From Corythucha ciliata (lineage: Eukaryota; Arthropoda; Insecta; Hemiptera; Tingidae), in NCBI GenBank assembly GCA_038030265.1, contig CM075939.1, forward strand, positions 13,311,253 to 13,375,252: a stretch of 64,000 nt of DNA, written 5' to 3'. Made by a program: the position numbers and the translations under genes. Within the stretch, counting starts at the first letter, position 1. Each line of letters starts with the position of its first letter. The notes beneath the pieces were generated by a model that saw only the letters and a program-made list of their open reading frames with translations, made no database searches and was not told where the DNA came from. This document shows positions 48,201 through 58,490 of the stretch, piece by piece.

Positions 48201-50450
48201 AAAGGAACGGGGGCGCCAACGTGATGAAAATGCGAGATTTCTGGGCTCAGAATAATTTTTCAACCCGTGTATAGCATGCAATAATAACTGGAATCACAAT
48301 AGACTCCTATAGCTCCACCGTGTACGCATGTACGTGAGGTTCACGCACATGTACAAAAAGGACTCCCCCCCCCCCGCCAGTTTCTTACAAGTTCCAATAC
48401 CTGAATAACGGTGCGCGAGTCATGGTGAGATAATGGTAGGACAAACGTACTGAATGCCACTTGTTGCGCGACGAGAAAATTTTTTCGTTTTTCGAACAGA
48501 CATTACCATCGAACGCGTAATGTTCTACCGCAGTAGCAAACGGTGCGTTGTTTTTTTTGGGGGGGGGAGAGGTATCGCGGATTTATTTAGGGCAGACCTG
48601 ACGAAGACTTGCTACTCATTCGTGAGGACCATGCATGGGAAATACAGGAAATTGTTTTTGACCCTCCCCCCTCCATTAGTTTCCGTCCCCTCTTAGAATA
48701 GCGCGTCACGTAAGAAGGGAAACCCATAGTTTTTCCTTGATTCCTTCCTCAGAAAAAACGTGTTATTATTCAGCTTTGCAAGACTCAATAGACGTAAACG
48801 CAAACCGGATTTTCCCCCGCGAACCTCTTTTTTTATTACTATGGAATTCCGGTCTTTCAATTTACGTAATGATTAGGTACCATTATTTTGGGATTTTATC
48901 CAATTGCTAAAAACGTGTGATGTGCTGTGACAAGGTTTCAAAATATTCTCGAGTCAAATACGCTCTGCGTGTTGATCAGAGAGTGGTGAGGAATCGACTT
49001 GATATTGCCGATCAGCAAAGTGACTACGGGCGGAGGGGCATCCTTTTGAAAAATTCAGTAAAACACAAAAAAGAGATTCAGGAACTTCTAAAAGGAAGTT
49101 TTTACCAAGATAGCAGGGTGGAGGGGGGACTTCGATGACAAAAATTCCTCTGAAGAAAAAAAAAAGAGGCAAACAATTGATGACCCCGTACACCTATACC
49201 TTGCCATTTGTAGGCAAACAACCGAAATCAAAGCGCAGATCCGGGAATTTAGTCACGATCGCTTTCAGCTGTGAAATTTTGTAATAAAAATAATCGCATT
49301 TATGAAGGTGATAAAAGGGGATAGAGGAGGGGGAAACGAAGCGTTTCTGGTTAATTTTTTTTTTTTTTTTCGTTTAAATATTTTCGTTTGTTTATTAATC
49401 TTTGCATTCTTATGTGACAAAAGAGGTTTTGTTTGATCAACTATACCCACGTAAGAGCGTGACAGAGAACAATAATATATTTTTTAGGAAATACAATTTT
49501 AAAAACCCTCGAGATTTGTTCTTGAGTTGGGTGGTTGGGATGGGGGGATTGAGCTAGGAATAATTATTTTCCCATTATCCGCCGTGTTGTGAGGAAGATT
49601 GAACAGAAGGCTATTGTTTCACGTCGGATCGTGACGATAACATTTTTAATGTTCGTTTCTTTACTAAAGTTCAACATTCGGCTCGCTATGAGAAGCATGA
49701 GACGTTGATTTCATGGTAGCGCTTTACATTTTTGGCAATTGTCTTGAATACAGATCTCCGTTCTTTGATTACATTTTTTCTCTAGGATCCTCTCTACAAT
49801 CCGTCATTTCAGGCACAAGTGATTTCCTCTGTAGCCCCCTTCCGTACAACAAAAATGCGAATGTCATGATGATATGATTTACAATAAGTGTACAGGATTA
49901 TTTGAACCCCGCCAGGCCGTCAATTCTGTGTTTTTTATTCACAACACATTGACTTTTCCAACTTTTTTCCTCTCTTAAAAACTGTTCTGCGTTCGAGTCT
50001 CGGTTGGCTACCCAACCTCCTACATCATCCCTTCGCATAATGCTTCCTTATCCACCCATACAGTATTCACTCATATCTTATGAGGCTCCTATCAAGACCC
50101 TCCGCGTGTGAGTTGTCCTCTTTTTTGTTGCTGTTGTTTAGTCCTTAAAAGAACAAATTCAGTCGTCTATGACGAAGAGCCTAAACCTTCTTTTCAGTGG
50201 AAGAAAGAAGAAAAAAAGAGACCTCGACCTCTTGCTCATTCCTTTCTTCTGCTCTTTAGCGTGACCGTTTTTAGTCTTCCATATAAAAAAGGTTGGAAGA
50301 GGCCCCTGGAGAAGGTTGAATGTATTTTTTTTTTTTTTTTTCATCTCTCCTCCCTCCCTCACATATGACCGACCACAGCTGTGTCGTGTCCGTGCGTTAC
50401 ATTTTTGTGGTGAATAATGCGTCAATTTTAGACCCTTGAAAGAGATAACT
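45232..50450. other. Intronic stretch, no gene
   Basis: Homopolymers: C14 at about 47060, C11 at about 47281, G10 at about 47810, C11 at about 48364, T16 at about 49358. Frames up to 88 codons occur with no recognisable similarity. No RNA gene found. Confidence 0.45.
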
Positions 50451-50596
50451 TATAAAGGCCCGTTCACAAGCTCTATGTTTTCGTTGTGTGGTGTTCACGC
50501 AACCTATCAAAATGCTTCATTTTTCGAGGGAATAAATTTATTTGGTTGCATAGACTCCACACAACGCAAACATAGAGCTTGTGAACGGGCCTATAA
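50451..50596. mobile_element. MITE with ~40-bp terminal inverted repeats and TATAA duplication
   Basis: GGCCCGTTCACAAGCTCTATG at the left pairs with CATAGAGCTTGTGAACGGGCC at the right. Pairing continues through GTTGTGTGG / CCACACAAC, about 40 bases per arm. TATAA occurs at 50451-50455 and 50592-50596, so the element is about 50456-50591. Confidence 0.85.
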
Positions 50597-50727
50597 CGAT
50601 TTCCATTCGACACATTACACAAGCGTAGTGCCGCGTCCTCTCCATAAACATATGTTTCAATTCAAAGAGGACGGATGGAAAACGTTACACCACACGAGTG
50701 TATTGCATTGAATGGAAAACGCTATTA
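50592..50727. mobile_element. Palindromic MITE, TAGCGTTTTCC family, copy 3
   Basis: Left end TATAACGATTTCCATTCGAC and right end GAATGGAAAACGCTATTA are inverted. Pairing continues through CATTACACAAGCG / ACGAGTGTATTGC, and GAGGACGGATGGAAA lies in the right half. It abuts the preceding MITE, sharing the TATAA, so one inserted at the edge of the other. Confidence 0.75.
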
Positions 50728-51479
50728 GGTACATACATATTTCACTTTTTTCTATCATTCGATTAGCCACAGTAGGAATTACTTGTTGCTTCTACTAGCG
50801 CGCCCAGCATGTTGTTATCCTTTACCAGTGTGAAATCGGAGGGGTCGGAGCACTGAAAAAATTGATGCGGCCATGGAAGTTTTCTTGTTTATTATAATTT
50901 TTTTTTGTATGCATTATTGATGAACGCCAAAAACGGGAACATGGAAGTATTGTGTGGTCCTCCACACAATCCACTGAATCATCAAGCACGCAGTCTTCAT
51001 TCCTCAAACACCAAAATTTCCATGACCCTAAACCCAAAATTCTGCGTCGCACATCATCAATATTCAACCCTCAGCCCACATCGACTAATCTTCAATTACC
51101 GACCCTTATCCATCAACGACAATAACCATCAATCGTCACTCAATTTTTAATCCTCCTTCAATCATTCGTCTCCGTTCTTTATACAAAAAAATCAAAATCA
51201 AAATAAATGTTACAAAATAGTCCAAAGTGAAAAGCACAATGAGTTTACTGGGGTCGAAAACAGGCGATTTTAGGACCTTCGACTATTTTAGAACAAAAAT
51301 TGCGAAAGGCTGTAGCCCGTTCCATATTCGTCGTGGAAAACTACTTGACATACAAAAGTTGTAGGAAATTTAATGCTCAACAAGTTTTGTGAGTGAAGAT
51401 TTCCCTCTAAAGCAACTCATTTTCGGGATATTTAGAAGAAACTAAAAGAAGTGCCAAAACATTTCGGTTTTTGGGCTGC

Positions 51480-52235
51480 CCAAAATTGTACCGTACGAGC
51501 TTTTCATAGTTGGCCTTTTTTTTTTTTTTTTTCGAACACTTCTGAACTATAAATACAAGATGACAAAAATGGGGTTTGTTTTCGGAAACGTTATAGTCAA
51601 CATGCATGGAAATTGTACGATAAATCCGAACAAAATAGTTACAAAATACTAGAACCAATCGTTTCGAAGTTAATACCGAAAATATTATTCCGCTATGCGG
51701 AAAACATGCGTGGGAAATTATTTTCCTTCAAAACAAAGATCATATTCGCGTTTTTCATACCAAGAAACAACTAGATTTAGATTACTATGTAATTTTATGG
51801 CAAATAATTTTTGACGTAGTCACGCCAAATCCTACTCCTCCCACAATTTGCGCTTAATTTCAGTTTTTTACAAATACTGGGTACAAATATTTGCAATTAA
51901 GATACAAAGGAGCTCACGCGGCCCTTTTTTTGCAATTTCGACCGTTTTTTTTTTGTGTTACTGGTCCTTTAGCGCTAAAAACGACGATTTTGGATACAAA
52001 AAAGTTGCATTTTTTCGGCAATATTGTGGTCAATTCGCAAGGAAATTTCACGAGGAATCCGAAAAAAATATTTTAAAAATTCTGAAATCACTTGTTTGGA
52101 AGTTATATCTAAAAACGACATTTCGGTACAGGGAGAACACGTCGGATTTTCTCAAAACATAGGCCAGACTTATGCTTCTCATACCAAGAAATAGCCAGAT
52201 TTATATTGTCATGCAATTTTTTGGGGAAAAAAGCG
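51480..52235 (+). repeat. Diverged direct tandem duplication, ~425-bp unit
   Basis: CATACCAAGAAA, AGATTTA, ATTTT and TGG in order at about 51757-51810 recur at about 52182-52230. The poly-T, TTTTCGG, CAATT/TAGTCAA, GGAAATT and AATCCGAA series at 51510-51630 recurs at about 51940-52065. The units are some 425 bp apart and clearly diverged. No coding content is recognisable. Confidence 0.65.
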
Positions 52236-52302
52236 ACAGACAGACCGACGGCATGCCGAAAACCACTTTTTTCAACTTTTCTGAGGATGTACATCATGAA
52301 TG

Positions 52303-52377
52303 TGAAGTCAGCTCGGACTCGATTTTTTTCACGAACACCATTCTTCCATTCCCGTAGGGAACATGGAAGTAAAAATC
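52303..52377. repeat. Dispersed repeat, GAAGTCAGC..GGAAGTAAAAATC, copy 2
   Basis: Second copy of the 75-bp repeat at 40591-40667. It is preceded by GCGACAGACAGACCGACGG, a type of short GACA run often seen at the border of arthropod dispersed repeats. Confidence 0.65.
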
Positions 52378-52449
52378 ACCTGTACAACGTTGCTGTCGGG
52401 GAGCGGTATTGTTGTGTTTCTTTGCACTGAAGTTCAAGCACTTCAAGTT

Positions 52450-52810
52450 TCATACCGAAAGATCGTTCGAATTGTTTGGATTTGGCTCTTTGAAATGGAA
52501 ATTTTTTTGTGTGGCTCATTCAAAAAACCGAATCCTGTGGGGTTTGGCTCTATCAAATAACAACTTCATGAGTTTGGCTCAACCAATAAGCCAATTTCGT
52601 GATTTTGACTTCTTCAAAAGCCAATTTCGCGAGGTTTCCCTCATTTGAAGAAAAAAAAAATCGCGGGTTCAACCAAATTTCTAGGATTTAGCCATTTAAA
52701 ACCCTAATTTGACAGATTTCTTTTCCTTAAACATAATTTATCGGGGTTGGGTCACTTAAGCAACCCAATTTCAAGGATGTGGCTAATTCAAGTGGAAAAT
52801 TCGGATGTTA
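52450..52810. repeat. Degenerate AAGCCAATTTCGTGA-type tandem repeat
   Basis: AAGCCAATTTCGTGATTTTG, AAGCCAATTTCGCGAGG, TTTGGCTC and AGCAACCCAATTTCAAGG recur about every 30-40 bp. It is probably related to the CGAAATTGGGC family on the other strand. Confidence 0.55.
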
Positions 52811-52817
52811 GGCTTTT

Positions 52818-52898
52818 CGTCCTTATAAAACTGACGGTTTACTCATTAAACTGACACTCGTCCTTATAAAACTGACGATTTACTCATTAAACTGACAT
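52818..52898 (+). repeat. 41-bp direct duplication at the edge of the foldback element
   Basis: TCGTCCTTATAAAACTGACG then TTTACTCATTAAACTGACA occurs twice in tandem, starting at 52818 and 52859, with one or two differences. Confidence 0.85.
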
Positions 52899-53151
52899 TA
52901 AACCGAAAATTTTCACATTTGCGAGAATCAACCCCACACTAATGGTGGATTTCATCACCTCGGCTTAAGGTTCGGCTTATAGATAACTCTATCTTTAGGG
53001 GAAAAATGCACTGAATTTTATGTAAACAAGGTTCGGCTTAGTTAAGCCGGGGTGGTGAAATCCACCATTAGTGTGGGGTTATTGATTCTCGCAAATGAGA
53101 AAATTTTCGGTTTAATGTCAGTTTAATGAGTAAATCGTGAGTTTTATAAGG
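52861..53151. mobile_element. Foldback element with ~107-bp inverted arms
   Basis: Left arm 52861-52967 and right arm about 53042-53151 are near-complementary throughout: CCTTATAAAACTGACG / GTTTTATAAGG at the tips, then AATGGTGGATTTCATCACC / GGTGGTGAAATCCACCATT, to CGGCTTAA / TTAAGCCG. The loop is about 74 bases. It is non-coding. A transcript through it would fold into a long hairpin. Confidence 0.9.
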
Positions 53152-53330
53152 AAATTGTCCATTTTATTAAGAAATTGTCATTTTACTTCCTTGTTCTTTA
53201 TGATGATTACATTGCAATTTTTGAGGTATAATTTTCAAATTTGTAAAGTAATTGTCAGTTTGATTAGGAAATTGTGAATTTCAAGAGGAAATCGTATCTA
53301 GGAATTGTTAATTTTATAAGGAGTGGAGAC
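53148..53330 (+). repeat. AGGAAATTGTNA-type short minisatellite
   Basis: AAGGAAATTGTCCATTTTAT, AAGAAATTGTCATTTTAC, AAAGTAATTGTCAGTTTGAT and AGGAAATTGTGAATTTC recur at about 20-22 bp, starting at the tip of the foldback element. Confidence 0.6.
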
Positions 53331-55142
53331 GAGAAGTTGTCTTCATCCCTAGATGTAAACGATTGGTTGAGCGATATGGAAGATATTACAACAAATGTGT
53401 TCGAAGTGAAAATGGTTGGATCCTTATAATTCCAAGTGACGCTGCTAAAATTTGAATAAGATTTGTTGACCGGCATAGTCGTTACGGGTTGGAATGCGTT
53501 TCATTAGATCAGAGGAATGTCTCTAAAATGAAGTGGGCGGGCGGGGGGGAGGCAAGAGGTAAAACTGTAGCAGCCAGGTGGTAAAATTAAATATCACCCC
53601 CCCCCCAATATTTTGCTACGTGCGCCCCTGATTATATTAATACAAATTTGTAACTGTGTGTAACTAGAACAACACCTTCCTCCCCACCGCCCTACCACTA
53701 ACCAACCGAAAATATATTTATGGAAAGCATTCCCCACTATACAAGTCCTCTGAATTATTTTTTTACTTGCTGTAGCTATTGATTCAAACTTTGAGGGGCG
53801 AGATAAATGTAAGAAAGGTAAAACCCTATTTTACTTTTTTGACATTAATCCTAGATAAGTGCTAGTTCCAGACATTCAACCAACCAGATTTCTCGTGAGA
53901 GATATCACTCCCCCCCCCCCCCGACCATTAAACACAATGTAGCTTTTCATACGTACTCGATTAATCTCCCTGCTAGTGTCCCCAATATCAGGCCAACGAC
54001 CCACGCCCAAATCATAATCTTTCTTCCTCTATGAAACAAGTTCAAAAGAACAGCATTATTTTGTGCGTCTTTTCTGACTGGGAAAGTAAGCAATTTTCGC
54101 TTCCTATTATGAACCTTAAAAAAAAAAAAAAAAAACTGTTTTCTCAAACGCGTTATACGATCGAAGAAAGGCGGGATCAAATCAATTTCACTTTTTCTCC
54201 TTCTCACTCTATCTCAACCTCAATCGGTAAACCGTCAAAAGCACAGCACGTTCTTACACACATGCAAATCAATTTTACATGAATCTCAATGGTGTACACC
54301 CACACACGCTTACCTTGACAATTGCAAATGGAAGACACGATTTGCAAGTTCTATCGAAAAACGGCAAAATTACCGTTGCCCCACTTAATCAGTTTGCGTT
54401 GAGTCAACACGAATGACAAGAAACTTAAAATGAGCATTGTCCAATAAAAAGGCATTTAACAAATGCAACTGTAATGAGTTCTGTGTGAAAAGTCAGGCCA
54501 AGTGGTAGGGGCGTTGTGGTGGGTTGACGCCCACGTCTTCATAGTAAACTAAAATTTAAGGACTAGGCTACAAAATTATTTATTGGGGTATCACTGTTGG
54601 AACATTAAAGCCTACTTTCTTTTTTCTCACTCAGGAATAAGTTGTAGTCGCCACACCGCGCCCCTTTGATGCTTATATTCTCGATTGACAACGAATTCAC
54701 ATCGAAATTCGGATTCTTTTTTCTCCAGGAACAAGACCTCTTCCCTTTTCCGATGAACTTCTTTGTGACAAGGAGAACGAAAAATTGGAAAAAAAAGGAC
54801 GTTGGCTCGCCTTTTTCCTATTGTCATTTGCACTTCCTTTTCTCCTCTGTTATCCACGCTTCTCTGTCTACCTCACTCATACGAGTTGGGGGTGTCATGA
54901 GCGGTAGAGAAAAAGAAGACGGCGATGAAGACGAAGAAAAAAAGAAGTAAGAAAAAGGCACTGTACAACCATTCATCCATCTTTTTCGACTTGATGGATG
55001 GTTCGACACGGTCAAAGACCTTGAATGCTCTGACTTGGAATTTCACTTTAAAGGTCCTGATGAGAGCAACACGAATTAATCCTACGAGCTTTATAATGGA
55101 GTGGGGGGGGGGGTCCCGGAAGGTACTATCTTGTACTGCGTG
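53331..55142. other. Intronic stretch, no gene
   Basis: Contains C9 at about 53597, C12 at about 53911, A15 at about 54119 and G10 at about 55103. A transposon-end-like CTACGTGCGCCCCTG at about 53617 resembles, in reverse complement, the motif near 20023. No coding region was recognised. Confidence 0.4.
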
Positions 55143-55750
55143 TATAGGTGGTATCGACTGGCAGTCGTCTTACCAATTTTTTTCATTAGATAAGTACTTT
55201 GTACTTTGATTATTTGAATATTTTTTAGAGCATTTCATTTAGTTGAAGTTTCTGCCTAATTTCGGGGCGTGACGTTGTAGGCATACTAACTGGGTTCGGT
55301 ACGCCAACTTTTGTCATTCAGAAGTGCTCGTCCAAGAAGTAAAAACAGTTCAAAAGTGTGAGATCAGTCTGACTTCCTTCCATTATTTCTCATTATGTCC
55401 GAAAACTAAAGAACTGGGCGTGAAACATTAGCTTTGTGACTTTCTTGGCGAGTAATAGACATTTCGGGAAGCGGACCATCACATCAAAAAACAATGCAAT
55501 GTGCAACCAACTTTTTTTTTGGCCAGTCTTGCCGTCAAGCTTCTCTGAGTAGAAATAAATGTCGAATTACGAGAAAACTTGAAATTCTGGCCAGTTATCG
55601 ATGATACAAAACAGCGACAGCCACAAAGCTCGACGTCTTACACTCAGTTCTTTAGTTCCTGGACATTAATGTGAAGTATTAGAAGGAAGTCCGAAAATTC
55701 TCCACACTTGTGGCCTTTTTGCACTCGGAAAAACGCTTCTGAATGGCACA

Positions 55751-58328
55751 ATTTGACGCACTGGCGGACCCACACGTATCGGGGCCCGGGGCGGAAATCT
55801 TACATCTTACAATTATACATAATATAAACCTCTAAGGCCTTTTCCTTATTTTAGGCAAATCACCGCTATTTCCACAACCTATCCGCCAAACAGCGCTTAT
55901 GCCAAGTTTAAGCCGCGAATGTCTCCATTTTAGCCACGAATTTAGCGCTTTTCGCCGCAATTTAGCGCAAATTAGCCGCGGATTAGTGGGGTAATCCCCC
56001 CCACCCCACCTTATAGACATAAACACGCGCTTTTTCTCAACTTTAGCAGCAAAGCAGCTTTTTTATCCTGTGAATCACGATGTTTCTTAACTTTTTCTCG
56101 ATTTGGCGTTTTCCACAATTTTAGCTGCAAATTAACGATTTTTTCTAGCAGGGACCATGGAATTAGCAGTTTACTCAGTTTGAGCTGAAAATTAGCGTTT
56201 TACTCAATATTAGCCGCAAAATAGCGGTTTTTCCAAATATTTATGACAATTTAGCATTTTTAAGTTTACCATAACCATATCGCTACGAATTAGCTATTTT
56301 TTCTCAGTTTTAGCCGCGAATTTGCGGGTTCTTCACCCATAGCCATAAATTGGCGCTTTTTCTCAATTTTAGCCGTGAATTAGTGAATCCCCTACATTTC
56401 AGCCGCGAATTAACGCTTTTTCGTAATTTTAGCAGTGTAGTAGCGTTTCTAACCCGTAAGTTAGCGAATTCTGTTCATTTTAACCACGAATTGGCGTTTT
56501 CCGATATTTTAAGTGCAAATTGGCAATTTTTCCATTTTTGGCAGCGTATTAGCACTTTTCTTCAATTCAGGCTGAAAATAAACCTTTCTCTTAATTTTAG
56601 CCATAGTAATTACTAATTTTCTCAATACTAGCTGAAAATTAGCGGGTTCTTCTCCATTTTAGCACCGCATTAGCATTTTTTAAATTTTAACTATGGATTA
56701 GCGCTTCTTCTCAGTTCTAGCCGTGAATCAGTGTTTTTTTTTTTTGTCTTTTTTTTACTTATAGCCATGAATTTACCGTTTTTCTCAATTTCAGTCACAA
56801 AGTTGCCCTCAGAAGCGGAGATGGCGGAATTAGAAGTTCTAACAAACTTTATCTGCAAATTTTTTCCTCAATTTTAGCCGCGAATTAGCGTTTTTTTTTT
56901 CAATTTTAGTTGTGTAGAAGCGTTTCTAGACTGTAAATTCGCGAATTTTCTCAATTTTAGCCACGAATTGGCGTTTTCCTCAATTTTTAGCCTGGAAAAG
57001 CACTTTTTACCCTATTTGAGCTGAAAACTAGAGTTTTTAATGTATTTATGCCGGGCTAATTAGTGAATGTTTTCAATATTAGCTCTTTTTTTTCACATTT
57101 CAGTCCCACATTGTCATTTTTTTCCTTCAATTTTTGCTATGGATTAGCGTTTATTGTTTAGTTTTAGCCCCGAACTTTTAGTGATTCTCCCCAATTTTGG
57201 CCACGGGTTAGCGCTTTTCCTCAATTTTAGGCACGAATTATCGTTTTCCTCATTTTCAGCTACAGATTTCATTTTTAGTAGCGAATTAGCACTTTTTCTC
57301 AGTTTGAGTTGAAAATTAGTGTTTTTCTTAATGTTAGCAGCCCTAATTAGTATATTTTTTCAATTTTAGCCGCGTTGTTTTTTAGATTTTAGCCCCACAT
57401 AAGCAATTTTTTCCTCCTTTCTGCTATGGTTTAGCTCTGGTTCTCAGTTTGAGCCTCGAATCTTTCAGAAACTATACGGATTTGCGTTTTCTCAATTTCA
57501 GTCGGGAATTAGTGATTTTCTTCATTTTCATATCCGCGAATTAACGTTTTTCCTCAACTTTATCCGCGAATTGCGTTTTCTGATAATTTTGCAGCGAATT
57601 AGCATATCTTTTCGCCATTTCAGTTGTGAATTTGCAATATTCGCCCAATTTTAATTCGAATTAGCGTTGTTTTTGTTAATATTAGCCGAGATTTTGTTTT
57701 TACTTGTACAGCCTTGAATTTGTAGCGAGTATTCTCATTTGTAGCCGCGGACTGTAACCAAAAACAACACTTTTGCATTGATTTCTTCATTTTAGCCGCG
57801 GAGTGGCCGTCATATAATGCGAATCCACGATGATTTCTCAATCTCTGTCTGGAAGTTGCATCGTGAGACCACGAATCAGCGCTTTTTCGCAGTTATAGCC
57901 ACGAATATTAGCGCATTTTCATAAGTTTTTGCCGCGTCAGCCAGTTCTATATTGCCTATTAGTACGTTAGTAAGCTTGTAAGGACCTAAAAAAACTGGGG
58001 ACGGTCTAATTTCTCTTATTTTATCCATGAATTTTCCTCAAGAAGGCGCAAATTTCTGTATTTCAGCCACCAGAATAGCACTCTCGGGGGCTCAATCGAG
58101 TAGTCAGCCCACACTCTTTGCTGATATCACTTGTAACGTTATATTCTCCAGGTCGGATGAAGACTGAAATTCGTAGAAAGGAGCCAAATCGCTGTCCAAC
58201 CTTTTCACGTGAATGAACCGAAAAATCCTCATTTTTCCTTATTTATGCTTTTCTGGGGCCCCGCCTGTCAGGGGGCCCGGGGTGGTCTGCCCCACTCGCC
58301 CCTACCTCGTTTCGCTACTGATTTGACG
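55751..58328. mobile_element. Complete hAT-type non-autonomous element with perfect 8-bp target duplication
   Basis: ATTTGACG at 55751-55758 and 58321-58328 flanks 2562 bp. Ends: left CACTGGCGGACC and, in reverse complement, right CAGTAGCGAAAC. The 12 terminal positions agree at 8. The left module GGGCCCGGGGCGGAAATCT (about 55781-55800) matches copy B at about 6038-6055. The right module at 58148-58320 matches copy A at 2272-2462. The centre is the 30-bp minisatellite. No transposase is present. The 8-bp duplication points to hAT; another 8-bp-duplicating superfamily is possible. Confidence 0.88.
55880..58110 (+). repeat. Degenerate ~30-bp minisatellite, T-rich forward (array 9)
   Basis: Well-preserved units, for example GCGCTTTTTCTCAATTTTAG then CCGTGAATTAG at about 56350. 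It fills nearly all of the complete hAT-type element. Confidence 0.92.
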
Positions 58329-58490
58329 TACCGAACCCAGTCAGGTAGTCTGCAACGTCACGGACCCGAAAGTAAACAGGATCTTTACACAAACACAATG
58401 AAATGCACTAAAAATTATCAACACAAACGCAAAAAGGGTAAGATGGACGCTGATAGGGAAGCGTGACGTAATGACGATACCACCTATGGA

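Larger units (their letters stand above)
55143..58490. mobile_element. Older foldback element, ~780 bp, split by a hAT insertion
   Basis: The left arm, about 55143-55455, pairs with 55615-55758 plus 58329-58490. Pairs include ATAGGTGGTATCG / CGATACCACCTAT, GTGACGTTG and CTGGGTTCGGTACG / CGTACCGAACCCAG, CATTCAGAAG / CTTCTGAATG, GACTTCCTTC / GAAGGAAGTC, and AACTAAAGAACT / AGTTCTTTAGTT. Removing the insert and one copy of the 8-bp target restores a continuous right arm. The arms are about 300 bp and the loop about 150 bp. The word ATGAAATGCACTAAAAAT also occurs near 15855. Confidence 0.82.

Noticed and set aside
49990..50001. GTTCGAGTCTC resembling a tRNA B box
   Set aside because: No matching A box or cloverleaf could be built around it.
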